NCBI GenBank assembly: GCA_020631355.1
Contig: JAHDHL010000048.1
Span: 1 to 36,125, forward strand
DNA from: Saprospiraceae bacterium
Lineage (GTDB): Bacteria; Bacteroidota; Bacteroidia; Chitinophagales; Saprospiraceae
DNA length: 36,125 bases
Reading direction: 5' to 3'
The notes under the pieces were generated by a model that searched no databases, was not told the origin of the DNA, and was given only the letters and a program-made list of their open reading frames with translations. The position numbers and the translations under genes were made by a program. Below, one piece after another: positions 8,601 through 16,346 of this stretch; within the stretch, counting starts at the first letter, position 1, and the number at the start of each line of letters is the position of its first letter.

Positions 8601-10151
8601 ATGGCTAACCAAGACGAGTTATTCAAAAAAATTGCTTCCCACTGTAAGGAATATGGTTTCATTTTCCAATCATCAGAGATTTATGATGGTTTGAGCGCAA
8701 CCTATGATTATGGTCCTTATGGTGTGAACCTGAAGAATAATATCAAGCAGTATTGGTGGAAATCAATGGTTCAAATGCATGAGAATATCGTGGGGCTGGA
8801 TACAGCTATCTTTATGCATCCGACTACTTGGAAAGCGTCTGGTCACGTTGATGCTTTCAATGATCCTTTGGTTGATAATAAGGATTCTAAGAAACGCTAC
8901 AGAGCCGATGTCCTGATAGAGAATTACATGGACAAGATCGAGGCCAAGATTAATAAGGAAATCACCAAGGCGAAGAAACGTTTCGGTGATGCTTTTGACG
9001 AGACCCAGTTCAGGGCTACTAATCCTAGGGTTTTGGCCAATGCAGAGAAACATGCTACAATCGCCAAGCGTCTGGCTACAGCCATGACAGATGGTAATAT
9101 GGAAGATCTCAAGGCACAGATAGAGGAATATGGTATTGCATGCCCTGAATCCGGTTCTAAGAATTGGACCGAAGTCCGCCAGTTCAACCTGATGTTCTCT
9201 ACCCAATTGGGTGCAGTGGCAGGTGAGGCGGGTAAATTGTACCTGAGACCTGAAACGGCACAGGGTATTTTTGTCAATTTCCTGAACGTACAAAGGACCA
9301 CTCGCCAAAAATTACCATTCGGTATCGCCCAGATTGGTAAGGCTTTCAGAAATGAGATTGTCGCTAGACAATTCATCTTCAGAATGAGGGAATTCGAACA
9401 GATGGAGATGCAATTCTTCATCAAGCCAGGTACCCAGATGGAATGGTACAACTACTGGAAAGAAACAAGAATGAAATGGCACCAGGCCATCGGACATAAG
9501 GCAGAGGACCTAAGATTCCATGACCATGATAATCTGGCGCATTACGCTGATGCAGCAGTGGATATCCAGTATAACTTCCCATTTGGTTTCAAGGAATTGG
9601 AGGGTATCCATTCCAGAACCGACTTCGATTTGGCGAGCCATGAGAAGTACTCGGGTAAGAAACTTCAGTTCTTCGACCCTGAAACCAAGGATAGCTATGT
9701 ACCATACGTTCTTGAAACTTCGATTGGATGTGATAGGATGTTCCTGGCAGCCATGAGCCATGCATACACGGAAGAAATAGTCCCGGATGCCAAGGGTAAG
9801 GATTCTACAAGAATCGTATTGAAGTTGCATCCTGCATTGGCACCCATCAAGTGTGCAGTTCTTCCATTGTTGAAGAATAAGCCGGAATTGACATCCAAGG
9901 CTAGGGAAGTATTCAATAAGTTGAAGTATTCCTTTGATTGTCAATATGATGAAAAGGATGCCATCGGTAGGAGGTACAGAAGACAGGATGCCATCGGTAC
10001 ACCTTATTGTATCACGATTGATTTCGATACATTGGAAGATGATACAGTAACCATTCGTGAAAGGGACACTTTGAAACAAGAGCGAATTTCCATAGATAAG
10101 ATTGCTTCCATCGTATTGGAACGCACTGATATGGGACAGTTATTTGCCTAG
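8601..10151 (+). CDS. glyS: Glycyl-tRNA synthetase (single-chain alpha2 type)
   Basis: Attaches glycine to tRNA-Gly. At 516 aa from the ATG at 8601, it is the single-chain class II enzyme, not the two-subunit GlyQ/GlyS form. Landmarks: start of the catalytic core EIYDGLSATYDYGPYG (26-41), LRPETAQG (215-222), motif 2 FRNEI (249-253) with FRMREFEQMEM (260-270), motif 3 ETSIGCDRMFLAA (372-384), and a C-terminal anticodon-binding domain (about 405-516). The open frame extends to a TTG at 8577, but that TTG is part of the -7 promoter box, so the ATG is the better start. Insertion 105-180 is typical of the family. A strong terminator follows. Confidence 0.96.
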   Translation: MANQDELFKKIASHCKEYGFIFQSSEIYDGLSATYDYGPYGVNLKNNIKQYWWKSMVQMHENIVGLDTAIFMHPTTWKASGHVDAFNDPLVDNKDSKKRYRADVLIENYMDKIEAKINKEITKAKKRFGDAFDETQFRATNPRVLANAEKHATIAKRLATAMTDGNMEDLKAQIEEYGIACPESGSKNWTEVRQFNLMFSTQLGAVAGEAGKLYLRPETAQGIFVNFLNVQRTTRQKLPFGIAQIGKAFRNEIVARQFIFRMREFEQMEMQFFIKPGTQMEWYNYWKETRMKWHQAIGHKAEDLRFHDHDNLAHYADAAVDIQYNFPFGFKELEGIHSRTDFDLASHEKYSGKKLQFFDPETKDSYVPYVLETSIGCDRMFLAAMSHAYTEEIVPDAKGKDSTRIVLKLHPALAPIKCAVLPLLKNKPELTSKAREVFNKLKYSFDCQYDEKDAIGRRYRRQDAIGTPYCITIDFDTLEDDTVTIRERDTLKQERISIDKIASIVLERTDMGQLFA

Positions 10152-10190
10152 TATTTGGAGACAGACCGATACTTGTCAAGGTATGATATG

Positions 10191-10233
10191 ATGCCCCATT
10201 CCTAAGCATGGCTTAGGAATGGGGCATTTTTTT
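10191..10233 (+). terminator. Rho-independent terminator after glycyl-tRNA synthetase
   Basis: A perfect 17-bp stem: ATGCCCCATTCCTAAGC (10191-10207) and its complement (10211-10227), 3-base loop ATG, then a run of T residues from 10227. Confidence 0.95.
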
Positions 10234-10360
10234 AAAGGAATGGTTCAATGAATATTCTCTCGGCTCATTTTAGATTTTGTTATCTTGTGTCCCATGTTTC
10301 AGTGGTCTCGGAAGATACTGGAAATGATAGGATATTATCCATTGATAATGATTGTTGATT

Positions 10361-11125
10361 ATGATGAAACTCAAGGCAGAGAATCTGAAGAAAGTCTACG
10401 GTAAAAGGACTGTGGTGGATGGTGTTTCCCTGGAAGTGAACCAAGGGGAGATTGTAGGGCTTCTGGGACCGAATGGGGCAGGTAAGACCACATCTTTCTA
10501 CATGGTCGTGGGTTTCATTAAGCCGAATGGCGGTCGGGTTTTTCTTGAGGGAGAGGATATCACACCACTTCCTATGTACAAACGAGCAAGAATGGGTATC
10601 GGGTACCTGCCACAGGAACCATCCGTATTTCGAAAATTATCCGTAGAGGATAATATTATGGGTGTTTTGGAGATGACCTCATTGTCCAAAGAGGAGCGAA
10701 AGGAGAAAATGGAATCCCTGATTAAGGAATTTCGTCTGGAGCATGTCAGGCATGGAAAAGGAGATACACTTTCGGGAGGAGAAAGGAGAAGAACCGAAAT
10801 TGCCCGTGCATTAGCTACCAGCCCACAATTCATTTTGTTGGATGAACCCTTTGCGGGAATTGATCCAATTGCCGTGGAGGATATACAATATATTGTAGCG
10901 AAACTAAAAGAAAAAAATATCGGTATCCTTATCACCGACCACAATGTCCAACAAACACTTTCTATTACCGATAGGGCATATGTCATGTTTGAGGGAAAAA
11001 TACTCATGTCGGGTTCTGCGGAGGAATTGGCGGAGGATGAACATGTAAGGAAAGTATATCTTGGCCAGAATTTTGTTCTAAGAAGAAGTAATATCCTGGA
11101 TTCCGAACGAACGGAAGAATCTTAA
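10361..11125 (+). CDS. lptB: LPS export ABC transporter ATPase LptB
   Basis: ATPase (254 aa) of the LptBFG complex, which extracts LPS from the inner membrane and drives it to the outer membrane. Walker [11 protein letters not shown]-loop in [13 protein letters not shown] (the [10 protein letters not shown] segment is characteristic of LptB), signature LSGGERRR, Walker [14 protein letters not shown] and H-loop ITDHN are all present in order. The ending [10 protein letters not shown] is also LptB-typical. The frame opens further upstream only at a TTG (10352); adjacent ATG codons at 10361 and 10364 are better starts, the latter giving MKLKAENL as in relatives. LptF/LptG are not in the window. 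The histidine kinase gene follows after 116 bases. Confidence 0.95.
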   Translation: MMKLKAENLKKVYGKRTVVDGVSLEVNQGEIVGLLGPNGAGKTTSFYMVVGFIKPNGGRVFLEGEDITPLPMYKRARMGIGYLPQEPSVFRKLSVEDNIMGVLEMTSLSKEERKEKMESLIKEFRLEHVRHGKGDTLSGGERRRTEIARALATSPQFILLDEPFAGIDPIAVEDIQYIVAKLKEKNIGILITDHNVQQTLSITDRAYVMFEGKILMSGSAEELAEDEHVRKVYLGQNFVLRRSNILDSERTEES

Positions 11126-11151
11126 ACTTTTATAGAATTATCCTGTTTTGT

Positions 11152-11166
11152 TGACAAATATTGTCA
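11152..11166. promoter_or_regulatory. Operator-like inverted repeat upstream of the second histidine kinase
   Basis: TGACAA (11152-11157) and TTGTCA (11161-11166) are perfect arms around ATA, 76 bases before the kinase start. Its size and symmetry suit a dimeric regulator; identity unknown. A chance match is possible. Confidence 0.35.
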
Positions 11167-11241
11167 TTAGGCATAACTTGAACAGTAGCCAGCACTCTGC
11201 CATTACGATTCCTTTTCCCATTTCCATAGGAAAACATGTAA

Positions 11242-12150
11242 ATGAACCCAGAATTGAACCATATCAACAAACTACTCCGTAGGCAGATTAAAAAATACTA
11301 TTCGGGAGAAATCACACCCGAGTTATTGAATCTTTTTCAAGCAATCAACCAATCCTATCTCCACTATGAGGAGGATAGGAAAATGTTGAATCGTGCAATG
11401 GAATTGAGTAATGTGGAACTGGAGGGGGCTATCGCTCAGTTGAGGGAACAATCCGTAGATTTGGAGGGGAAGAACAGAACCATGGAGGAGTTCATTTTCG
11501 CTCTTGCCCATGATTTGAAGACACCCATCAGGTCTATTGTTAGCTTCAATGAAATCATTGTCAAAAGATATAGACAGGAATTGAGCGACGAGGTATTCGA
11601 CTACCTGAATTATTCAATGAGAGCTGCTACACAAATGCATGATTTGCTAACGGATTTGTTGGATTATGCTTCAATTGCGAATAAGGAAGAAATTGAAAAG
11701 GAGGAATGCAGCCTCATCAGATTGGTGGAGCAGGCCATGTTTTCCCTGAGGGGTGAAGTAGAGGATTGTGGGGTTGAAATCAATACGGCTTCCTACATTA
11801 ACCTTTACGCCAATTCCAAACAACTGACCCGGGTTTTGACGAACATCTTCAGTAATGCCATCAAATATCAAAAGGAGGATAGTTATCCCGTAATTACCAT
11901 TGATTCGGAAGTTAGGCATTCCAAAATTATCGTGTCTGTGGCAGATAATGGGATTGGAATACCCAAGGAATATCATGATCAGGTATTCGAAGCATTCAAG
12001 AGACTTCATCCCAAGGAATATAACGGTACTGGAATCGGACTGGCCATTTGCAAGAAAATCATAGAAAAGCACCAGGGGAAAATGTGGATAGATGAAGGAT
12101 ATGATAATGGTACAATGTTCAAGTTCTCCCTCCCTAAAAAGGCGGTATAA
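11242..12150 (+). CDS. Orphan soluble histidine kinase
   Basis: A protein of 302 aa with no membrane segment or signal peptide. Residues 1-80 are helical and charged, probably a coiled coil leading into HisKA. Phospho-acceptor His90 lies in AHDLKTPIRS; the N box NIFSNAIKYQ (201-210), DNGIGIP (235-241) and GTGIGLA (262-268) form the HATPase_c domain. It has no recognisable PAS, GAF or other sensor domain, so its input must come from a partner or the N-terminal helix. No response regulator is adjacent. The catalytic half resembles the kinase at 5923-6894 (shared HDLK-PIRS, ICKKIIE-H-G--W), so they are probable paralogues. It converges on terC. Confidence 0.9.
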   Translation: MNPELNHINKLLRRQIKKYYSGEITPELLNLFQAINQSYLHYEEDRKMLNRAMELSNVELEGAIAQLREQSVDLEGKNRTMEEFIFALAHDLKTPIRSIVSFNEIIVKRYRQELSDEVFDYLNYSMRAATQMHDLLTDLLDYASIANKEEIEKEECSLIRLVEQAMFSLRGEVEDCGVEINTASYINLYANSKQLTRVLTNIFSNAIKYQKEDSYPVITIDSEVRHSKIIVSVADNGIGIPKEYHDQVFEAFKRLHPKEYNGTGIGLAICKKIIEKHQGKMWIDEGYDNGTMFKFSLPKKAV

Positions 12151-12154
12151 AAAA

Positions 12155-12187
12155 AGGAGCATTCCGGGATAATCCCAGAATACTCCT
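12155..12187 (-). terminator. Terminator between the histidine kinase and terC
   Basis: The stem 12155-12169/12173-12187 has 13 pairs and two mismatches, with a 3-base loop. On the minus strand it is followed by a T-run (complement of the A-run at 12149-12155), so it mainly ends terC; on the plus strand the T-tract is weak. Confidence 0.75.
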
Positions 12188-12217
12188 CGAATATTCTTTA
12201 CCTGGCATGTCGGATGC

Positions 12218-13063
12218 CTAGAGGACGCCTTCTTTCTTGGCTACTTGTTCTACACCATGTAATTCCACGGGTTTTTGTTTCTTTCTCATTCTCATATTCA
12301 GGAATTCCACGAGCAGGGCAAAGGTAATGGCAAAATATAGGTAACCTTTCGGAATGGCTCCCTCAATCAAGTGTGCCATATGCGCACCCTCCGCAATCAA
12401 TAGGAATCCAATCAGAATCAAGAAAGACATACCTAACATTTGGATGGTAGGATGCTTATTCACAAATCGACCCACAGGAACAGCAAATGCCATCATGATG
12501 CCCACCGAAGCAACAACCGCAATAATCATCACCACCAAGGAATAACTGAATGTTTCGTTGAATTGTCCCTCCAAACCTGTAGTCATACCGACCGCAGTCA
12601 GGATGGAGTCGATCGAGAAGACAATATTGATCATGGTGATTTGGAAAATGACACTTCCCATGGAAACCTGTTTTCTTTTGGCTGCACCTTCTGCGTGTCC
12701 CTCTCCCTCTAATTTGTGATGGATTTCCGTTACACTCTTATACAATAGGAACAAGCCTCCCAGTATGAGGATGATGGATTGTCCGGAAAAACCAATGAAG
12801 TGGTGATTCATATTATGAATGAATTCGGGTTTCCACCAAGGTTCACTCATCGCTATCAGGATATTGATTCCGAAAAGCAGTACAATACGGAGAATCATCG
12901 CCAATGCCAATCCGATATTGGTGGCTTTCTTCTGTTGGTTTTCTGGCAACTTGGAAGCAGCGATGGAGATGAAGATGATGTTATCCACTCCTAAGACAAT
13001 CTCAAGGAATGTCAGGGTCAATAAGCTCATCCAGATTTCTGGGGATGCAAAAAATTCTGCCAT
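12218..13063 (-). CDS. TerC-family integral membrane protein
   Basis: A 281-aa polytopic inner-membrane protein with about seven hydrophobic segments. The family signatures are clear: LEIVLGVDNIIFISIAASKLP (first membrane helix with the conserved Asp-Asn) and the repeat FQITMINIVFSIDSILTAVGM, which carries the second acidic site. Between them is a His-rich cytoplasmic loop (EIHHKLEGEGHAEG). Family knowledge: TerC/Alx proteins have been linked to metal (Mn) export and metalation of secreted proteins; substrate here is not determinable. I saw no yybP-ykoY riboswitch upstream. The C-terminal tail is soluble and charged. Confidence 0.9.
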   Translation of the reverse strand: MAEFFASPEIWMSLLTLTFLEIVLGVDNIIFISIAASKLPENQQKKATNIGLALAMILRIVLLFGINILIAMSEPWWKPEFIHNMNHHFIGFSGQSIILILGGLFLLYKSVTEIHHKLEGEGHAEGAAKRKQVSMGSVIFQITMINIVFSIDSILTAVGMTTGLEGQFNETFSYSLVVMIIAVVASVGIMMAFAVPVGRFVNKHPTIQMLGMSFLILIGFLLIAEGAHMAHLIEGAIPKGYLYFAITFALLVEFLNMRMRKKQKPVELHGVEQVAKKEGVL

Positions 13064-13189
13064 TTTTTTCTAGTTGTAATGTGAATAAGCTGAACTTTTT
13101 CTAACCGTTTTGAACAAGTTCGCAGTTTTATGTCATCATAAGGCACAAAAACCTAGTTGATTTAGGGTATTGAACCTAGGCAAAATTAG

Positions 13190-13197
13190 TATTTTTG
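13190..13197 (+). promoter_or_regulatory. Bacteroidota promoter for the MmcQ/YjbR-psd unit
   Basis: TATTTTTG matches TAnnTTTG, with a TTG at 13170-13172 giving a 17-base spacing to a plausible -33 element. It sits 23 bases before the ATG at 13221, so transcription should begin just ahead of that start. Confidence 0.6.
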
Positions 13198-13220
13198 GCA
13201 TCATTTACAACTCGCGTAAT

Positions 13221-13577
13221 ATGAATATTGAGGAATTCAGGGAATATTGTCTATCCAAGAAAGGTGTCGAGGAGGCATTTCCTTTTGATGATGTTACCTT
13301 GGTTTTCAAGGTAATGGGTAAAATGTTTGCTATTACGGGTCTTGAAAAGGAAGCTTTTGAGGTTAATCTCAAGTGTGATCCGGATTACGCAGTAGAATTG
13401 AGGGAGGAATACGAGGAAATCAGGGCGGGTTGGCATATGAACAAAAAACATTGGAATACTGTCCTCTTTGAGGGAATGCTGGAACAAAAATTCCTCATGG
13501 AGCTGATTGACCATTCTTATGACTTGGTGGTTAAGAAACTCAAGAAAGCGGATAGGGAATTCCTTAAGAATCTTTGA
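13221..13577 (+). CDS. MmcQ/YjbR family protein
   Basis: A small cytosolic protein of 118 aa from the ATG at 13221. The family pattern is clear: start MNIEEFREYCLSKKGVEEAFPFD, central FKVMGKMFAIT and NLKCDPDYAVELREEY, then GWHMNKKHWNTV and the C-terminal helix IDHSYDLVVKKLKK. Family members have a CyaY-like double-wing fold proposed to bind DNA, but no function is firmly established. The frame extends to a TTG at 13170, but that overlaps the likely -33 element and the -7 box lies between, so the ATG is the right start. The psd gene begins 13 bases later, so they are probably co-transcribed. Confidence 0.88.
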   Translation: MNIEEFREYCLSKKGVEEAFPFDDVTLVFKVMGKMFAITGLEKEAFEVNLKCDPDYAVELREEYEEIRAGWHMNKKHWNTVLFEGMLEQKFLMELIDHSYDLVVKKLKKADREFLKNL

Positions 13578-13590
13578 ACAATAAAAGAAT

Positions 13591-14247
13591 ATGATCAGAC
13601 TACATAAAGAGGGAACCATGACCATCACCATCACTTGTGTGATTTTGGCCATTATCAATACCCTAGGATATTTTTTCGCACCGGATTGGTTGCTCATTCT
13701 CTTATCTGTTATTTCCCTCGTATTACTGGTTTTGGTCCTCCAGTTCTTCAGGAATCCCGAAAGGAATATTCCGAAAATGGATAATGATATCGTTTATGCA
13801 CCTGCGGACGGTAAGGTGGTGGTGATTGAAGAAGCCGAGGAGGGAGAATACCTGAACGACCGCCGTATTCAGGTATCCATATTCATGAGTCCATTGAATG
13901 TTCATGTGAATAGGAATCCTGTTTCAGGCAAGGTTGCCTATTCGAAATATCATCCCGGAAAGTATCTGGTTGCGTGGCATCCCAAGTCCTCTACTGAGAA
14001 TGAAAGGACGACTGTTGTTATTGATAATGGAAAACACCAGATTCTTTTTAGGCAGATTGCAGGTGCATTGGCTCGTAGGATTGTCAATTATCTCAAGGCA
14101 GGTGATGATGTGGTACAAGGAGAAGATATGGGCTTCATAAAACTAGGGTCAAGAGTGGATGTCTATCTGCCATTGGATGCTGAAATTCTAGTGAATATGG
14201 ATGATGTGGTCAAGGGGAATCTCACCCAGATTGCGAAATTGAAGTAA
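13591..14247 (+). CDS. psd: Phosphatidylserine decarboxylase proenzyme, short (archaeal-type) form
   Basis: Makes phosphatidylethanolamine from phosphatidylserine. The 218-aa length fits the short PSD-A type. Two hydrophobic helices (about 11-50) anchor it in the membrane, followed by the conserved FFRNPER (52-58), PADGKV (71-76), MSPLNVHVNRNP (99-110) and KLGSRVDVYLP (184-194). Self-cleavage would occur between Gly186 and Ser187, turning Ser187 into the pyruvoyl cofactor; GSR instead of GST is usual in this subfamily. ATG codons at residues 1 and 10 are both possible starts. No pssA lies next to it in this window. No convincing terminator follows. Confidence 0.93.
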   Translation: MIRLHKEGTMTITITCVILAIINTLGYFFAPDWLLILLSVISLVLLVLVLQFFRNPERNIPKMDNDIVYAPADGKVVVIEEAEEGEYLNDRRIQVSIFMSPLNVHVNRNPVSGKVAYSKYHPGKYLVAWHPKSSTENERTTVVIDNGKHQILFRQIAGALARRIVNYLKAGDDVVQGEDMGFIKLGSRVDVYLPLDAEILVNMDDVVKGNLTQIAKLK

Positions 14248-14657
14248 TTTTTTCAGGGTACAAGTCTGTTGAATATCATATATATCCCTTGGGTATACCA
14301 CTTTCCTATTGCCATTCCTCAAGGTTCTTTTAAGAGAATTCACAAATAACATCATTAGTATTAACTAAGAAAAAAGCTTGTCACACTTGCTATTGCTTTA
14401 ATTGATTTTAGGATTCATAGCAATAGCATATTGCTGGTATCATTCGAGGGCGGAGATTGGAAATGTTAGGATAGGTTTCGGATGTAACCACAATGAATTG
14501 AATGCTCACCATATAACCAAACGTTTTACCCAAGCCATTGATTTTACCAGTTGCGAATCGGCTATCAACAAGATTGTCCCCATCATCATCCGATCAGGAA
14601 AGCCAAGGGGAAGTTGCTATCTGACTCACTGGAGCATAAACTTTCAAAACCCAGGTT
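14248..14657. other. 410-base intergenic region with competing hairpins
   Basis: The region lies between psd and the T9SS cargo gene. I found no exact -7 box. The notable content is the three-copy TATTGCT/AGCAATA structure at 14388-14435. A 129-codon frame at 14402-14791 overlaps the cargo gene in another frame, lacks any recognisable domain and is not called. Confidence 0.5.
14388..14435 (+). promoter_or_regulatory. Mutually exclusive hairpins, possible mRNA-leader switch
   Basis: TGCTATTGCT (14388-14397) is the perfect complement of AGCAATAGCA (14419-14428), a 10-bp stem with a 21-base loop. AGCAATA (14419-14425) also pairs perfectly with TATTGCT (14429-14435) around a 3-base loop. Both cannot form together. 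It lies 223 bases upstream of the cargo gene. No T-run follows, so it is not a simple attenuator. Confidence 0.4.
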
Positions 14658-16058
14658 ATGAGCACGAAATTTCTACACATCCTTACTATCGGAATGATTC
14701 TGTTATCCATTCTGGTTCCATCACAAGCCGAAGCACAATGTACAAACAGTATGCTTCATCCCATATTACCCATCAGTGTGGGGGAAAGTGAGGACACCAT
14801 CATCATATCCACATGTAGTACACGGGAGCAATATTCTATCATCACGGACATAACAGCGGATTATGCCTATGTCCTGGATATCTCAGGAGGAGGATTCATC
14901 ACCGTCTATCAGGATGGTACCTTGTTGGATGACGGTCTGTCTCCGATGGGTTTGGTCGCACTTACTTCCTCTGATTTGGAAGTTCATTGGCATCTGAATC
15001 CGGATTGTGATACTTCCGCATCCTGTGATACGACAAGGGTAGGATGCATAACTTGTGGTCTCCCTCCGGGACCAGAGAATGATGATATCTGTTCGGCTAC
15101 TCCCATTCAGGTGCTTTCTTCTTGGATAGGTGAGGAATACGATAATATACTGGCTACGGATTCTCCTGAATCGGACCCATCCTGTGCCAATTATGAGGGT
15201 GAGGATGTCTGGTTTGCCCTTATGGTTCCTCCTAGTGGGGAATTCACGATTGAGGGTAGGGCAGGGTCCATTATTGATGGCGGTATGTCCATGTACACTT
15301 CAAGTGATAATACCTGTTCGGGAACACTGACAGAAATAGCCTGCGATGATGACAACGGCCCCGGATTCCAACCAAAGATAGAGATGCAGGGAATGATGCC
15401 CGGAACAATCGTTTTCATCCGATATTGGGAATTCGGTGGCGGGATACAAGGAACATTCAAGATCGGAGCTTACAGCTGTCAGGCACCTACGAATATCCAA
15501 CATGCCATGTTTCCACCTGCACGATGCCTTATCTATTGGGATCCGATTCCGAATGTAACCAAGTATGATGTCCTATACAGGGTTAAGGGAACGGAAGAAT
15601 GGGAACGGGCCACCACTGTGGATAATTCAAGGAATTTGCATTATCTATCACCCAATACGGTGTATCAGTACAAGGTAAGGGCCTATTGTGGTCAGTGGGG
15701 ATATGAGAATATTTCTTCCATCATTGAATTCAATACAGCCAATGGTCCGATAGGAACTGGTGTTCCTTTTGATGAACGACAGGCTCACACGGATTCGTCC
15801 GAGGATGAGAATATGTTAGGAATCGCACCGAATCCTGCCAGGGATATCATTTCCGTTAATTTTGCAACAGCTACACCCTCAGATGTCCAGCTGACCATCC
15901 AGGACGTTTCAGGTCGGATTTTATATCAAAACATTGTAGAGAATGTTGTGGGTAATGCCACTGAAACCATAGATGTTTCCACTTTTGGTCAGGGATACTA
16001 TATCCTTACGATGCAAACCGGGAATAAGAGGTGGGTAAGAAAATTCGTAACCTTATAA
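14658..16058 (+). CDS. Secreted T9SS type A sorting-domain protein with fibronectin type III domain
   Basis: A 466-aa exported protein. Signal peptide about 1-26 (ILVPSQAEAQ). Residues 28-133 form a Cys-containing N-terminal domain I cannot name. Residues about 139-272 begin with PENDDICSATPI and continue with GEDVWFALMVPPSGEFTI, a module common in secreted Bacteroidota proteins and resembling pre-peptidase C-terminal domains. Residues about 275-362 are fibronectin type III-like (YDVLYRVKGTEEW, TVYQYKVRAYC). The C-terminal T9SS sorting domain (386-466) has the PNPARD start, the VSGRILYQ strand and the final GYYILTMQTGNKRWVRKFVTL pattern. It should be moved across the outer membrane by the T9SS and surface-attached or released. 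No enzymatic domain is visible, so an adhesin or binding role is likely. Confidence 0.87.
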   Translation: MSTKFLHILTIGMILLSILVPSQAEAQCTNSMLHPILPISVGESEDTIIISTCSTREQYSIITDITADYAYVLDISGGGFITVYQDGTLLDDGLSPMGLVALTSSDLEVHWHLNPDCDTSASCDTTRVGCITCGLPPGPENDDICSATPIQVLSSWIGEEYDNILATDSPESDPSCANYEGEDVWFALMVPPSGEFTIEGRAGSIIDGGMSMYTSSDNTCSGTLTEIACDDDNGPGFQPKIEMQGMMPGTIVFIRYWEFGGGIQGTFKIGAYSCQAPTNIQHAMFPPARCLIYWDPIPNVTKYDVLYRVKGTEEWERATTVDNSRNLHYLSPNTVYQYKVRAYCGQWGYENISSIIEFNTANGPIGTGVPFDERQAHTDSSEDENMLGIAPNPARDIISVNFATATPSDVQLTIQDVSGRILYQNIVENVVGNATETIDVSTFGQGYYILTMQTGNKRWVRKFVTL

Positions 16059-16068
16059 TGTAAGGATA

Positions 16069-16181
16069 GGATGTTTAGGTATTGATAACTGGACCCTGGA
16101 TGGTTGAATATTTAGATTCCTGACTCCGCGCTATCGTAAGTATTGAATCTAACACCATCTGATCTAGCATCTTAAACATCT
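16069..16181 (+). ncRNA. Candidate structured RNA element (nested stems), unnamed
   Basis: Three nested stems fold this segment: outer 16069-16079/16171-16181 (11 pairs including two G-U), middle 16098-16104/16154-16160 (7 pairs) and inner 16112-16119/16145-16152 (8 pairs, TTAGATTC with GAATCTAA), with a 25-base apical loop. It starts 11 bases after the cargo gene stop and ends about 90 bases before the TAAATTTG promoter box of the next gene. No T-run follows, so it is not an ordinary terminator. It could be a 3' UTR structure, a small RNA or a DNA element. I do not recognise it. Confidence 0.35.
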
Positions 16182-16227
16182 AAATAACCCTCACTGTCAC
16201 TGCTCGGACGTTTCTGGTGTTAAAATA

Positions 16228-16240
16228 ATGTTGTCAACAT
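16228..16240. promoter_or_regulatory. Short inverted repeat next to the Cys/Lys-rich gene promoter
   Basis: ATGTTG and CAACAT arms flank a single T, ending 8 bases before the probable -33 TTG at 16249. It is placed well for an operator; no regulator is known. Confidence 0.3.
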
Positions 16241-16248
16241 ATAATAGA

Positions 16249-16279
16249 TTGCTTGGTAAGCCGGTAATGCTTAAATTTG
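16249..16279 (+). promoter_or_regulatory. Bacteroidota promoter of the Cys/Lys-rich secreted protein
   Basis: TTG (16249-16251) and TAAATTTG (16272-16279) with 20-base spacing match the Bacteroidota -33/-7 consensus. The implied 5' leader is about 60 bases, ending in the A-rich start region AAAAGGATCATAGAC before ATG 16347. Confidence 0.6.
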
Positions 16280-16346
16280 GAATGCCTTGCAATATAGGTT
16301 GTAAATTCACTATGTAATTTGTTAATATTTTAAAAGGATCATAGAC

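Noticed and set aside
10352-10360. Upstream TTG starts for LptB
   Set aside because: ATG codons at 10361 and 10364 match the usual family N-terminus better.
13064-13160. yybP-ykoY manganese riboswitch before terC
   Set aside because: The upstream spacer is short and shows none of the expected paired elements.
14402-14791. 129-codon frame overlapping the start of the T9SS cargo gene
   Set aside because: It overlaps a well-supported signal-peptide gene in another frame and has no recognisable features.
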